DNA of 64,000 nucleotides from Bacilli bacterium (GTDB taxonomy: Bacteria > Bacillota_I > Bacilli_A > RFN20 > CAG-826). The first letter of the stretch is position 1, and the number at the start of each line of letters is the position of its first letter. Below the pieces are notes generated by a model. It did no database searches and was not told the DNA's origin. It saw only the letters and a program-made list of their open reading frames with translations. The stretch spans positions 620,001-684,000 of the forward strand of contig DAOKYO010000001.1 in the NCBI GenBank assembly GCA_035326105.1, in the 5' to 3' direction. A program made the translations under genes and the position numbers. Positions 25,763-34,561 of this stretch are shown here, piece after piece.

Positions 25763-26944
25763 ATGGGCAAGAAAAGAGAATTGTCTAGTTATATTTATAT
25801 CACAGCATTGTTGATTTTTTTATTAGCAATGTATGTTTTTAATTTATCCAATTTATATGATTCTTTTTTTTCAAGCAATGGCGATATTCTATTTGAAGGA
25901 TTTAGACTTCTCTCCTTTTCTATGATTCTATTAAAAATCATTCTATGCGATCGTTATAAGGGGAGAGAATTCGCTATTTTATTTATTGCTTTTGCGGGTA
26001 TTATGTCAGTTTATTTTTCAAAAAGTACATTTATACTAGATACGTTGGTATTTGGATTGGGTGCGAAAGGCCAAGATTTTAAAGAAATTCTGGCTATATA
26101 TTGTAAAGTTTTTCTGCCCTTAACCTTGCTTGTTTTTATTCTGTCAAGAATAGGATTTATAGAAAGCGGAATTTCCTTTCGCGGTAGTCAATCTCGTAAC
26201 CATTTGGGCTTTGTTCATGCCAATATGCCTGGTATATTGCTTTTTTCAATTGGGCTGAGTTTATATTACCTTTGGACTATTTGTTCTAGGAAAAGAACAC
26301 TTTTACTTTTGCTTTTTTACGCCTTTTCCTTCTTTATAATATATTATGTGACACTATCTAGAACAACTTCCTTGCTATTTGTTGTCTTATCCATCTTTGT
26401 GATTATGGATCCAGTAATAAGAGAGATTAAAATCGAATCTCTTCGAAACTGGGTTTTATTAATCTTTTTCTCGCTTGCCGGTTTAAGCATATTATTTTCC
26501 TACATATATGATAAAAGTGATTTGGTAAAGTACCTAAATACTTTAGTATCAAATAGAATCTATTTTACATATTATGTTCAAGAGCATTTTTCGCTTAGCC
26601 TTTTTGGTATCTATATTCCATATGTTTCCAGTTCACAGTCATTATCAACTTCGACACAAGCGCTTATTCTTGATAATGCATACTGTCGTATGTTGTATAA
26701 CTATGGGATATTAGTTTTTCTATTGGTTGGCTATATGATTATTCATTCTATTGATATTGCATCTAGTAGAAATGAGTATGGGCTACTTGTATGCTTTATA
26801 TTTGTATTTGTCTTGGGAATAATGGAATCAACCATTATTCAAGTTTTTACTAATATTTTTGCTATTGTTCCATTCATTTATTTTTTTCAAAACAGTAAAA
26901 CTGCAAAGACCAATATAAATTTTTTAAATTTTAAACGTATTTAA
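25763..26944 (+). CDS. wzy: Polysaccharide repeat-unit polymerase (Wzy-like), pathway A
   Basis: A 393-residue integral membrane protein with about 10-11 predicted helices and little sequence conservation, as usual for Wzy. A larger loop between about residues 255 and 310 (with YFTYYVQEHFSLSLFG and the polar SSSQSLSTSTQ stretch) is likely extracytoplasmic, and LDNAYCRMLYNYG precedes the last helices, a pattern seen in Wzy/O-antigen polymerase proteins. Its place between glycosyltransferases and the Wzx flippase supports the role. Ligase activity is less likely in a Gram-positive cell. Confidence 0.8.
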   Translation: MGKKRELSSYIYITALLIFLLAMYVFNLSNLYDSFFSSNGDILFEGFRLLSFSMILLKIILCDRYKGREFAILFIAFAGIMSVYFSKSTFILDTLVFGLGAKGQDFKEILAIYCKVFLPLTLLVFILSRIGFIESGISFRGSQSRNHLGFVHANMPGILLFSIGLSLYYLWTICSRKRTLLLLLFYAFSFFIIYYVTLSRTTSLLFVVLSIFVIMDPVIREIKIESLRNWVLLIFFSLAGLSILFSYIYDKSDLVKYLNTLVSNRIYFTYYVQEHFSLSLFGIYIPYVSSSQSLSTSTQALILDNAYCRMLYNYGILVFLLVGYMIIHSIDIASSRNEYGLLVCFIFVFVLGIMESTIIQVFTNIFAIVPFIYFFQNSKTAKTNINFLNFKRI

Positions 26945-27031
26945 ACTATATGTCTACATAATAAAAATAAGCACTCGTAAATAATTGGCCAAAATTATTA
27001 ACGAAAAAAATATATTAAAAATCACAGTTGT

Positions 27032-27055
27032 ACATTGCTATCGGAGCAATGTTTT
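27032..27055 (+). terminator. Hairpin in the wzy-wzx gap (weak terminator or attenuator)
   Basis: ACATTGCT (27032-27039) pairs perfectly with AGCAATGT (27045-27052), 5-base loop, followed by only a short T run. It lies in the 249-base gap 26945-27193, which otherwise holds a TATAAT at 27145-27150 and the AAAGGAG of wzx. It may partially stop read-through and make wzx expression semi-independent. Confidence 0.45.
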
Positions 27056-27193
27056 ATAGGCGGGTTTAATTGCAAACAATGTCATTTGGTGATAATGTTA
27101 TTCTTGCTATTTTTACAAGATTAGATGTTTAGACTCTTTTAGTTTATAATCGGTTATTATTCAATAAATTGTGCTTTAAATAAAGGAGAAATT

Positions 27194-28654
27194 ATGAAGA
27201 AAGGGACGACAAAAGTAAATATTGTTTTTCAGGCTATTTATCAGATTGTTATTTTTGTAACACCGCTTGTTATCTCACCATATCTCTCCCGTGTTTTAGG
27301 TGCGACCCAACTTGGCATTTATGCTTTTTCGAATTCTATCGCTTATTATTTTTTGATTGCTTCAAATCTTGGAATTTCTAAATATGGACAGAGGATGATA
27401 GCTCAAACAAGGGATGATAAGGAAAAGTTGCGTGTAAATTTTTGGTCATTGTATACTCTACATGCTTTTGCATCTTTTTTTTCTCAGGCGGTTTATGTAA
27501 TTTTACTTTTTACTGTATTTAAATCGCAAATAACAATTTATTCAATTACATTCATATATGTTTTATCTGCTACTTTTGATATTACTTGGCTCTTCTATGG
27601 AAGACAAAATTTTAAATTTGTTACGACAGTTGGGACATTTTTAGCCATTTTGAAATTATCTTTAATTTTTGTTTTTGTTAAATCGGAGAATAATCTTACG
27701 ACTTATATGGAAATTACTTATTTGACAACATTTTTATCACAAGTAATTCTATTTATTGCGGCCATAAGAGAAGTAAAGCCAATCAAATTAACTTTTTCTG
27801 ACATAAAGCCACATATAGCGCCAATCTTGTATTTTGCTTTAGCTGTAATAGCAGTTAGTTTATATAATGTTTTCGATAAAACTTTGCTTGGTCTTATGTC
27901 TACAAAGGAAAATGTGGCATATTATGAGTTTGCGAGCAGAATTGTGAATGTACCAATGGTGTTGTGTGGCGTTTTAGGAACAGTTTTATTTCCAAAAATA
28001 TGCGAATTGAACGCGGAAGGAAAAATAGAGCAAGCAAAAAATTATTCATTGGTTTCACTAATGCTAATTACCTTCTTTTCTGTTGGGGCTACATTTGGAA
28101 TATTGGCTGTTGGGAAGCCCTTTTCGATTTATTATTATGGAAGTGATTTTGTTACATCTGGCTATTGTATGATGGCGTTGAGTCCAATAATATATTTTGT
28201 TAGCATCGGTGATTTGTTTAGAACGCAATACCTAATTCCGCAGAAAAAGGATAAGAAGTATGTTTTTAGCATAATTATTGCAGCAATAACTAATATTGTC
28301 ATTTCGCTTGCCTTGATTCCTATTTTGGATATTTATGGAGCTATAATTGGTACTATAGCTGCAGAAATTGTCGGACAAATTATGCAAATATTTTTTGCGA
28401 GGAAATACATTTCTCCAAGAATTGTCATTGGTAATTTGATTCCTTTCTTGGTTATTGGTAGCATAATGTATGGAAGTATTGTTCTTATCGGAAATTATAT
28501 GGGTGATAGTTTGCTAAATTTGGTTTTTGAAATCTTATTGGGAATTGTTGTTTATTCTGCCTTAGGCTCAATTTATATTTTTCGCATTTCTCCTAGTCGC
28601 GAATTTTACAAAGTCTTTTTTCATTTAAAAAAAGGTATTGAAAAGGAAAAATAA
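27194..28654 (+). CDS. wzx: Lipid-linked repeat-unit flippase (Wzx), pathway A
   Basis: Moves undecaprenyl-diphosphate-linked repeats across the membrane. 486 residues with about 12-14 helices of the polysaccharide transporter / MOP fold. The start (NIVFQAIYQIVIFVTPLVIS and PYLSRVLGATQLGIYAFS) is the classic Wzx N-terminus, and RDDKEKLR forms the first cytoplasmic loop. AAAGGAG precedes the ATG. It follows wzy and precedes an acyltransferase. Assignment to pathway A comes from position. Confidence 0.93.
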   Translation: MKKGTTKVNIVFQAIYQIVIFVTPLVISPYLSRVLGATQLGIYAFSNSIAYYFLIASNLGISKYGQRMIAQTRDDKEKLRVNFWSLYTLHAFASFFSQAVYVILLFTVFKSQITIYSITFIYVLSATFDITWLFYGRQNFKFVTTVGTFLAILKLSLIFVFVKSENNLTTYMEITYLTTFLSQVILFIAAIREVKPIKLTFSDIKPHIAPILYFALAVIAVSLYNVFDKTLLGLMSTKENVAYYEFASRIVNVPMVLCGVLGTVLFPKICELNAEGKIEQAKNYSLVSLMLITFFSVGATFGILAVGKPFSIYYYGSDFVTSGYCMMALSPIIYFVSIGDLFRTQYLIPQKKDKKYVFSIIIAAITNIVISLALIPILDIYGAIIGTIAAEIVGQIMQIFFARKYISPRIVIGNLIPFLVIGSIMYGSIVLIGNYMGDSLLNLVFEILLGIVVYSALGSIYIFRISPSREFYKVFFHLKKGIEKEK

Positions 28655-28656
28655 AA

Positions 28657-29391
28657 ATGATTATAAAAGAGATGGCTAAGAAAATCTTATTTGGGCACAA
28701 ATCAAACTCACAATCTTTATGTAGGTTTTTGCGGAAAAAAGGAGTGATTATTGGCAATGGAGTTTTTTTCTTTAATCCAAGACAAACACATATTGACTTA
28801 ACTAGACCATATTTAGTCTCGTTTGGAAACAATGTAAAAATATCTACGGGTTTTGTTCTTCTAACACGTGATTTTGGTTGGTCAGTTATCAAAGGTATTA
28901 ATGGATCAATTGTTGGCAACGCGAAACCGGTAAGCATTGGTAGTAATGTTTTTTTTGGTTTTAATGTTCTTGTTCTTGGCGGAGTAACAGTTGGTGATAA
29001 TGTTGTTATTGGCGCGGGATCAGTCGTAACAAAAAGTATCCCCAGTAATGAAGTATGGGCTGGAAATCCTGCACACTTTATCTGCAGCATAGAGCAATAC
29101 ATATCCAAACGGGAATCACTTTTACTTCATGACGCTGAGGTTCAATTCATATACTATTATCAACGTTTTAAACGCATTCCAAAAGAAGAAGAATTTCATG
29201 AATTTTTTACTTTGTGGCATAATCCAAATGAGCAGAATCTTAATAAGGCTTTTTCAAAAAAATTATATGTAAATGGATATAATAGTGCATTAACTGATTG
29301 CTATTATAATAATCACTCAACAAAAATATTTTCATCATATCAAGAATTCATTGATCATTGTTTTAAGATTATTTCCCAGAAACAGAAATAA
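28657..29391 (+). CDS. Left-handed beta-helix (hexapeptide) acyltransferase
   Basis: Probably O-acetylates a sugar of the polysaccharide using acetyl-CoA. 244 residues; hexapeptide repeats ([LIV]-G-x4 pattern) run from about residue 25 to 150 (IIGNGVFF, ISTGFVLLT, IGSNVFFGFNVLVLGGVTVGDN, IGAGSVVTKSIP) and end with VWAGNPAHFI as in the NodL/maltose-acetyltransferase group. The C-terminal 90 residues are an alpha-helical extension of unknown role. It lies two bases after the flippase stop. Confidence 0.88.
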   Translation: MIIKEMAKKILFGHKSNSQSLCRFLRKKGVIIGNGVFFFNPRQTHIDLTRPYLVSFGNNVKISTGFVLLTRDFGWSVIKGINGSIVGNAKPVSIGSNVFFGFNVLVLGGVTVGDNVVIGAGSVVTKSIPSNEVWAGNPAHFICSIEQYISKRESLLLHDAEVQFIYYYQRFKRIPKEEEFHEFFTLWHNPNEQNLNKAFSKKLYVNGYNSALTDCYYNNHSTKIFSSYQEFIDHCFKIISQKQK

Positions 29392-29464
29392 ATTTCTAGT
29401 TCAGTTTTATGTAATAGTTACAAAGCATAAATAAAAAGGCAATAAATGCAAGAGGTAATGGTTT

Positions 29465-30571
29465 ATGAGGAAACTAATTAAAGCATTGAAAGGACTATAT
29501 GCAAAATTTTACATTTTTTGTCTTAAGCATCGAGAAATAAAGAAATTTAGAAGTAAGAAAAGAAAAAAGATTTTTAAAACAATCACCTTAACAAAAGATC
29601 AAAAAAAGCAAATAGATTTTTATTTTAAGAAGTATTATGGGAAAAAAATTCCTTATACTTGGCATAGACATTACACTGCTTTTACTGGTAATTTTGATTA
29701 TAGATATATGCCGGAATTATTGTGTATACCACTTTTAGAAAATGTGATTTCAAGAGAATATTATCAGAAGGCAATGGAAGATAAAAACAATTTATTTTTC
29801 TTGACGCAAGGAACAGATTCTATTAGAACGCCAAAAACGTTTTTGTCGAAGATAAACGGAATTTATCGAAATGGAAACTTGCAGTTGATTTCTTATCAAG
29901 AAGCACTTTCAATCTTAAAGAATGCTGAAAAGTGTTTTATTAAACCCTCTATCGACTCAAGTTCTGGACGCGGATGTGCGATTCTCGATATTAAAGATGG
30001 AGTCGATTTAGTATCGAAATCAAATATTGAATCAATTTTTAAAAAATATGGCAACGATTTTATTGTTCAAGAGCAGATTGTTCCCAATAAAGTAATTAGT
30101 ATTTTTAATCCATCAAGCGTTAATACATTTAGAGTAATTACTTACATTTTAAAAGATGGAACAATAAAAAACACGCCCACGACATTTAGAATGGGACGAA
30201 ACAATTCTTTTTTAGATAATGCTCACGCTGGTGGTATATTTCTCTCCGTAGATGATGAGGGAAATTTTGGGCCGATTGCCTTTACTGAATTTAACCAAAA
30301 ATTTTCCGAGCATCCGGATTCACATGTTAAATTTGAAGGTTATAAAGTTGAGCAATTTCCTTCTGTTCTCTTGGCAGCAAAATCCATGCACGCTTTGATT
30401 CCTCAAATAAGAATAGTAAACTGGGATATTACAATTAATGAAAATGGAGAATTAATTCTCTTGGAAGCTAATATGAGAGGTGGTAGCGCTTGGTTGCCAC
30501 AAATGTCATCTGGAAAAGGAATGTTTGGAGACGATATTTGGGAGCTCCTTTCAGAAGTTAGAAAAAAGTAA
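29465..30571 (+). CDS. Sugar-transfer associated ATP-grasp protein
   Basis: An ATP-grasp enzyme of 368 residues of the type recurrently found in capsule and exopolysaccharide loci (ATPgrasp_ST). The core shows FIKPSIDSSSGRGC (about 158-171), a central hinge FIVQEQI (about 199-205), NTFRVIT and the metal-ligand segment LEANMRGGSAW. It likely ligates an amino acid or similar carboxylate to a sugar or lipid-linked intermediate, but no substrate is established for the family. AT-rich, with its own short 73-base gap upstream. Confidence 0.82.
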   Translation: MRKLIKALKGLYAKFYIFCLKHREIKKFRSKKRKKIFKTITLTKDQKKQIDFYFKKYYGKKIPYTWHRHYTAFTGNFDYRYMPELLCIPLLENVISREYYQKAMEDKNNLFFLTQGTDSIRTPKTFLSKINGIYRNGNLQLISYQEALSILKNAEKCFIKPSIDSSSGRGCAILDIKDGVDLVSKSNIESIFKKYGNDFIVQEQIVPNKVISIFNPSSVNTFRVITYILKDGTIKNTPTTFRMGRNNSFLDNAHAGGIFLSVDDEGNFGPIAFTEFNQKFSEHPDSHVKFEGYKVEQFPSVLLAAKSMHALIPQIRIVNWDITINENGELILLEANMRGGSAWLPQMSSGKGMFGDDIWELLSEVRKK

Positions 30572-30731
30572 TTATAGTTTTACCATATGACAAATTTTCA
30601 TCAATAATTTACTCAACTATACTATTAAATATCAATTAGGCTTTTACAAAATTAAGTTTAATCATTTATTGTTATAGATAGTTTGATTTTTGTATGTTCG
30701 TAGACTAAAATACATTCAAAGGAAAACGTAA

Positions 30732-31703
30732 GTGATCTTTATGGGAATGCTTAAAGTTATTAACAAAAAAATAAATAGAGCGAAATATTTAAAAAAAACA
30801 GGAAGATTACTTCCGTACATAAACAATTATTTTAAAATACGTAAACTAATAAAGAAGTCGTCGAAAATGGACGATAGACAATATGTTGAAGAGATGTTTT
30901 TTCTTAAAAACGGCTATCACTTAAATCTTGATAACCCAAGTTCTTTTAACGACTATATTCAAATATTGAAATTAAAATGGAGAAATGATTTAGCTAAAAT
31001 TTGTGCTGATAAATACCTTGTTCGTAATTATGTGATTTCACTCGGATTTGAAGATTCCTTGCCAAAACTATATGGGGTTTACGACTCCTTTAGTCAAATT
31101 GATTTCGACACGCTTCCCAATTCTTTTGTTGTTAAAACAAATAATGATTCTGGTGGAGTTTTTTTGGTACAAGATAAAAGTAAATTGAATATTAAAAAAG
31201 CTGATAAACTAATTAGTAAGCATATGAAGTCAAATGGTTTTTCTAATATTTATAAAGAGTGGGTCTATTCTGGAATTAAGAAAAAGATTATTGTCGAAGA
31301 ATACATTAAGACAGTTGATGGATGCGCACCAAAGGACTATAAGTTTTTTTGCTTTGATGGCGAGCCAAGATTCTTGTTCGTTGCGGCCAATCGCGACAAA
31401 AATGTCACTTTTGATTTTTTTGATTTGGAATGGAATCATCTACCAGTCATGAATGAACATTTTAACTCAAAACAACCTTTGCTTAAACCAAGCAATTTTG
31501 ACGAAATGGTTGAATTATCCAGGAAATTATCCGCCAATTTTCCGGCTGTAAGAATTGATTTATACTCGGAAAACAACAAGATATATTTTGGAGAGTTTAC
31601 TTTTTTCCATTTTGGAGGAGTCTCATCCTTTTATCCATTAAAGTATAATGAAATATTTGGAAAGTACTTTGAAGGAATAATGGAGAAATATAATATTAAA
31701 TAA
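30732..31703 (+). CDS. TupA-like ATP-grasp protein
   Basis: 323 residues of the TupA-like ATP-grasp group, named after an enzyme of teichuronopeptide synthesis that attaches amino acids to surface polymers. Features include the N-terminal LNLDNPSSFNDYIQILKL region, YLVRNYV, FVVKTNNDSGGV, IIVEEYI, DYKFFCFDGEPRFLFVA and a closing GEFTFFHFGG. The GTG start is chosen because AAAGGA at 30718-30723 is spaced 8 bases from it; an ATG lies at 30741. It ends the AT-rich block. With the previous gene it suggests amino-acid or peptide decoration of polysaccharide A. Confidence 0.85.
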   Translation: MIFMGMLKVINKKINRAKYLKKTGRLLPYINNYFKIRKLIKKSSKMDDRQYVEEMFFLKNGYHLNLDNPSSFNDYIQILKLKWRNDLAKICADKYLVRNYVISLGFEDSLPKLYGVYDSFSQIDFDTLPNSFVVKTNNDSGGVFLVQDKSKLNIKKADKLISKHMKSNGFSNIYKEWVYSGIKKKIIVEEYIKTVDGCAPKDYKFFCFDGEPRFLFVAANRDKNVTFDFFDLEWNHLPVMNEHFNSKQPLLKPSNFDEMVELSRKLSANFPAVRIDLYSENNKIYFGEFTFFHFGGVSSFYPLKYNEIFGKYFEGIMEKYNIK

Positions 31704-31832
31704 TTTTTTCTTAAATGTTTTTTTTCTAAATATATATGTATTCTCAAATAAAAAAATTACGTTTTCTTTCTTTTTTTCAAATAATAAATAACTTAAATAA
31801 TTTATTAATTTCAGAATCGAATATAACTTTCA

Positions 31833-31841
31833 TGTTATAAT
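31833..31841 (+). promoter_or_regulatory. Extended -10 promoter at the start of pathway B
   Basis: TGTTATAAT (31833-31841) is TG-n-TATAAT, 21 bases before the ATG of the epimerase at 31863. The 159-base gap before it is almost pure A/T and no strong terminator is seen. Confidence 0.5.
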
Positions 31842-31862
31842 AGCAAAGAAAAAAATATATAT

Positions 31863-32948
31863 ATGAAATATTTAGAATTAAGTAAATTGAATATTCTTGT
31901 CACGGGGGCTGCTGGATTTATCGGTGCCAATTTGGTTATGGAACTGATCAAAAGATTTGAAGATATTTCAATCGTGGGCATCGACAATATGAACGATTAT
32001 TATGATGTTTCCATAAAAGAGGAAAGATTAAACTTAATATCCAGTCTTGTTGCCAATCATCCGAGCACTCATTGGAATTTTATCAAGGGGAATATTGCCA
32101 ACAAGGACTTAATTGATAAATTATTCTTAGATAATAAGTTTAATATTGTTGTAAATTTAGCAGCTCAGGCGGGAGTGCGATATTCCATAACTAATCCTGG
32201 AGCCTACATAGAGGCAAACCTAATTGGCTTCTATAATATTTTAGAAGCTTGCCGGCATTCATATGACGATGGCAGACCGGGAATAAAGCATTTTATTTAT
32301 GCCTCCTCCTCCTCGGTTTATGGGACCAATAAAAAAGTTCCATACTCGACGGATGATCAGGTTGATAATCCGGTTTCACTATACGCGGCGACTAAAAAAT
32401 CGGATGAACTTATCGCTCATGCCTATGCAAAACTATATAATATTCCTTCAACGGGGCTTAGATTTTTCACTGTCTATGGACCGGCCGGCCGGCCGGATAT
32501 GGCCTATTTTGGCTTTACAAATAAGTTTGTTCAAGATAAGCCGGTTGAGATCTTTAATTTTGGGAAATGCAAACGTGATTTTACTTATATTGATGATATC
32601 GTTGAGGGCATTATCCGCGTTATGCAAAAAGCGCCTGAAAAGAAAAATGGCGAGGATGGTCTACCAATACCCCCTTATAAAATTTATAACATAGGTAATT
32701 CTCATCCGGAGGATTTGCTTGAGTTTGTGCAAATCTTGGCCGAGGAGTTGATAAAAGCTGAGGTTTTACCACCGGACTTTGATTTGAAAAAGCATATGCA
32801 TTTAGTCCCAATGCAACCGGGAGATGTACCTATTACCTATGCGGATACAAAGCCATTAGAAGATGACTTTGGTTTTAAGCCATCTACTTCGTTAAGAGAT
32901 GGACTTCGTAAGTTTGCTCAATGGTACAAGGCTTTTTATTCAAAATAG
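31863..32948 (+). CDS. UDP-glucuronate 4-epimerase
   Basis: Interconverts UDP-glucuronate and UDP-galacturonate. 361 residues, extended SDR. GAAGFIG (15-21) binds NAD and Tyr174-x3-Lys178 (YAATKK) is catalytic. IDNMNDYYDVSIKEERL, YGPAGRPDMAYF and GKCKRDFTYIDDIVEG are signatures of the LspL/Cap1J group rather than GalE. Its substrate is provided by the Ugd encoded at 47791-49029. Base composition is clearly less AT-rich than the preceding genes, marking a boundary. No Shine-Dalgarno sequence is visible before the ATG. Confidence 0.92.
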   Translation: MKYLELSKLNILVTGAAGFIGANLVMELIKRFEDISIVGIDNMNDYYDVSIKEERLNLISSLVANHPSTHWNFIKGNIANKDLIDKLFLDNKFNIVVNLAAQAGVRYSITNPGAYIEANLIGFYNILEACRHSYDDGRPGIKHFIYASSSSVYGTNKKVPYSTDDQVDNPVSLYAATKKSDELIAHAYAKLYNIPSTGLRFFTVYGPAGRPDMAYFGFTNKFVQDKPVEIFNFGKCKRDFTYIDDIVEGIIRVMQKAPEKKNGEDGLPIPPYKIYNIGNSHPEDLLEFVQILAEELIKAEVLPPDFDLKKHMHLVPMQPGDVPITYADTKPLEDDFGFKPSTSLRDGLRKFAQWYKAFYSK

Positions 32949-33050
32949 AATTTTGAAGAATGTCACTTTTTTTGAGGCGGGTCGCCAAGTATAGATTTAT
33001 TAGATACAAAGTTATAAGATTATAAATGGTTACGGATAAAGGAGAATTTT

Positions 33051-34058
33051 ATGAGTGTATTAGTTACCGGTGGAACAGGCTATATTGGCTCGCACACTGT
33101 CGTCGAATTGATAAATGCCGGATATGAGGTTGTTATTGTTGATAACTATATTAACTCTAAACCAGAAGTGCTTGATGCAATTCAGACGATAACGGGTAAA
33201 AAACCTCGTTTTTATAATTTAGATGTCATTGATAAAGCGGGGTTAAAAAAGGTTTTTCAGGAAAACAAAATTGACCAAGTCATTCATTTTGCAGGCCTTA
33301 AGGCCGTGGGAGAATCGGTTTCAAAACCGTTAGAGTATTACCGGAACAACATTGATTCTACTTTATCGCTGCTTGAGGTAATGCGCCAATTTAAGGTTAA
33401 CAACCTCGTATTTAGTAGCAGCGCTACTGTTTATGGCGAGGAAAATGATTTTCCTTATGTTGAAACCATGCGGTTAGGAACCCCGACAAGTCCTTATGGG
33501 AAAACTAAGCTTTTTATTGAAATGATTTTAAAAGATGTCAACCACGCCAACCCAGGACTTAACGTTGCCGTTTTAAGATATTTCAACCCTATCGGCGCTC
33601 ATCCTTCGGGACTGATCGGCGAGGATCCTCAGGGATTACCCAATAACCTCATGCCTTATATCACGCGTGTAGCCGCCGGCAAACTGGATACGCTTCATGT
33701 TTTTGGCAACGACTATCCAACCCAAGATGGAACATGTGAACGTGATTACATTCACGTTGTCGATCTTGCCTTAGGCCATTTGGCGGCCTTGAAAAAATTG
33801 GAAAGCCATCCGGGATTTGTCGTTTATAATCTCGGTACAGGTAAGGGAATTTCTGTTCTTGAACTTATTCACGATTTTGAGGGCGTCAACCACTTGAAGT
33901 TAAATTATGTGATTGACAAAAGACGGCCAGGAGATCTACCAGCCTACTGGGCGGACGCGAGCAAGGCGAAACGAGAACTTAATTGGGAAACAAAACTGAC
34001 AGCTAAAGATGCTTGCCGCGATTCGTGGAATTGGGAAAAGCACAAGAGTGGAAAATAA
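33051..34058 (+). CDS. galE: UDP-glucose 4-epimerase
   Basis: Interconverts UDP-glucose and UDP-galactose (or their N-acetyl forms). 335 residues; GGTGYIG (7-13), SSSATVYG (about 122-129) and catalytic Tyr149-x3-Lys153 in SPYGKTK. NPIGAHPSGLIGEDP and CERDYIHVVDL are unmistakable GalE motifs. AAAGGAG precedes the ATG. It can feed galactose both to polysaccharide B and, in reverse, take galactose released by the galactanase operon into glycolysis; which role dominates is inference. Confidence 0.96.
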   Translation: MSVLVTGGTGYIGSHTVVELINAGYEVVIVDNYINSKPEVLDAIQTITGKKPRFYNLDVIDKAGLKKVFQENKIDQVIHFAGLKAVGESVSKPLEYYRNNIDSTLSLLEVMRQFKVNNLVFSSSATVYGEENDFPYVETMRLGTPTSPYGKTKLFIEMILKDVNHANPGLNVAVLRYFNPIGAHPSGLIGEDPQGLPNNLMPYITRVAAGKLDTLHVFGNDYPTQDGTCERDYIHVVDLALGHLAALKKLESHPGFVVYNLGTGKGISVLELIHDFEGVNHLKLNYVIDKRRPGDLPAYWADASKAKRELNWETKLTAKDACRDSWNWEKHKSGK

Positions 34059-34077
34059 CTTTATTTTCCGTATTAAA

Positions 34078-34106
34078 TTGTAAAATTAATCATATTTCTC
34101 TATCAT
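34078..34106 (+). promoter_or_regulatory. Promoter upstream of the lipoprotein and the Wzy-GT-Wzx fusion gene
   Basis: TTGTAA (34078-34083) and TATCAT (34101-34106), spacing 17. Start of transcription would be near 34113, giving a short leader for the ATG at 34130. A GGAAAATAA/TTATTTTCC inverted repeat over the end of galE (34050-34069) lies just upstream. Confidence 0.5.
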
Positions 34107-34129
34107 ATTAGTAAACGATGGGTAGGGAT

Positions 34130-34561
34130 ATGAAAGTAAAGAGCACCAAAAAAAATAAATACTTCAAATATTGGATTTTTTGCGGTGTTTTTTTGTTATC
34201 TAGTTGCAACTATTATGCGCATACACCGATAGGTAAATATTCTTTCATAAGTGAATTAATAATCCAGTCTTTAGAATTAAAAGCCAACAATCAGTTCGTT
34301 ATTTTTGACCAAAACACTTCAACTAGTCTGACGGGAACTTGGGGGCGAAGTGTTGATTTTGTCTATGATGACCGAGGTAACAAAACTTACGATGAAAGTG
34401 GAAATGAAATCCACGAAGATCAAATTCATCTTATTTATTTAGACGACAACAATCAGAGCGCTAAAACAGATTTTTACTTTGATAGCCAAGAAAGAATCTT
34501 AACCGAAACCGAAATTAATAGCGGGTATGGGGAGAAGAGAGTGTTTGTTTATGTCGCTTAA
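34130..34561 (+). CDS. Small lipoprotein of unknown function
   Basis: A 143-residue protein with a basic N-terminus, a hydrophobic stretch and the lipobox LLSSC (Cys about 25), so it is exported and lipid-anchored. The rest is polar, beta-rich and Asp/Asn-rich (YDDRGNKTYDESGNEIHEDQ), without a known domain. Its 3' end overlaps the start of the giant fusion gene, so the two are co-translated; an accessory role in polymerisation or export is possible but unsupported. The longer ATG at 34118 coincides with the probable transcription start, so 34130 is preferred. Confidence 0.75.
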   Translation: MKVKSTKKNKYFKYWIFCGVFLLSSCNYYAHTPIGKYSFISELIIQSLELKANNQFVIFDQNTSTSLTGTWGRSVDFVYDDRGNKTYDESGNEIHEDQIHLIYLDDNNQSAKTDFYFDSQERILTETEINSGYGEKRVFVYVA

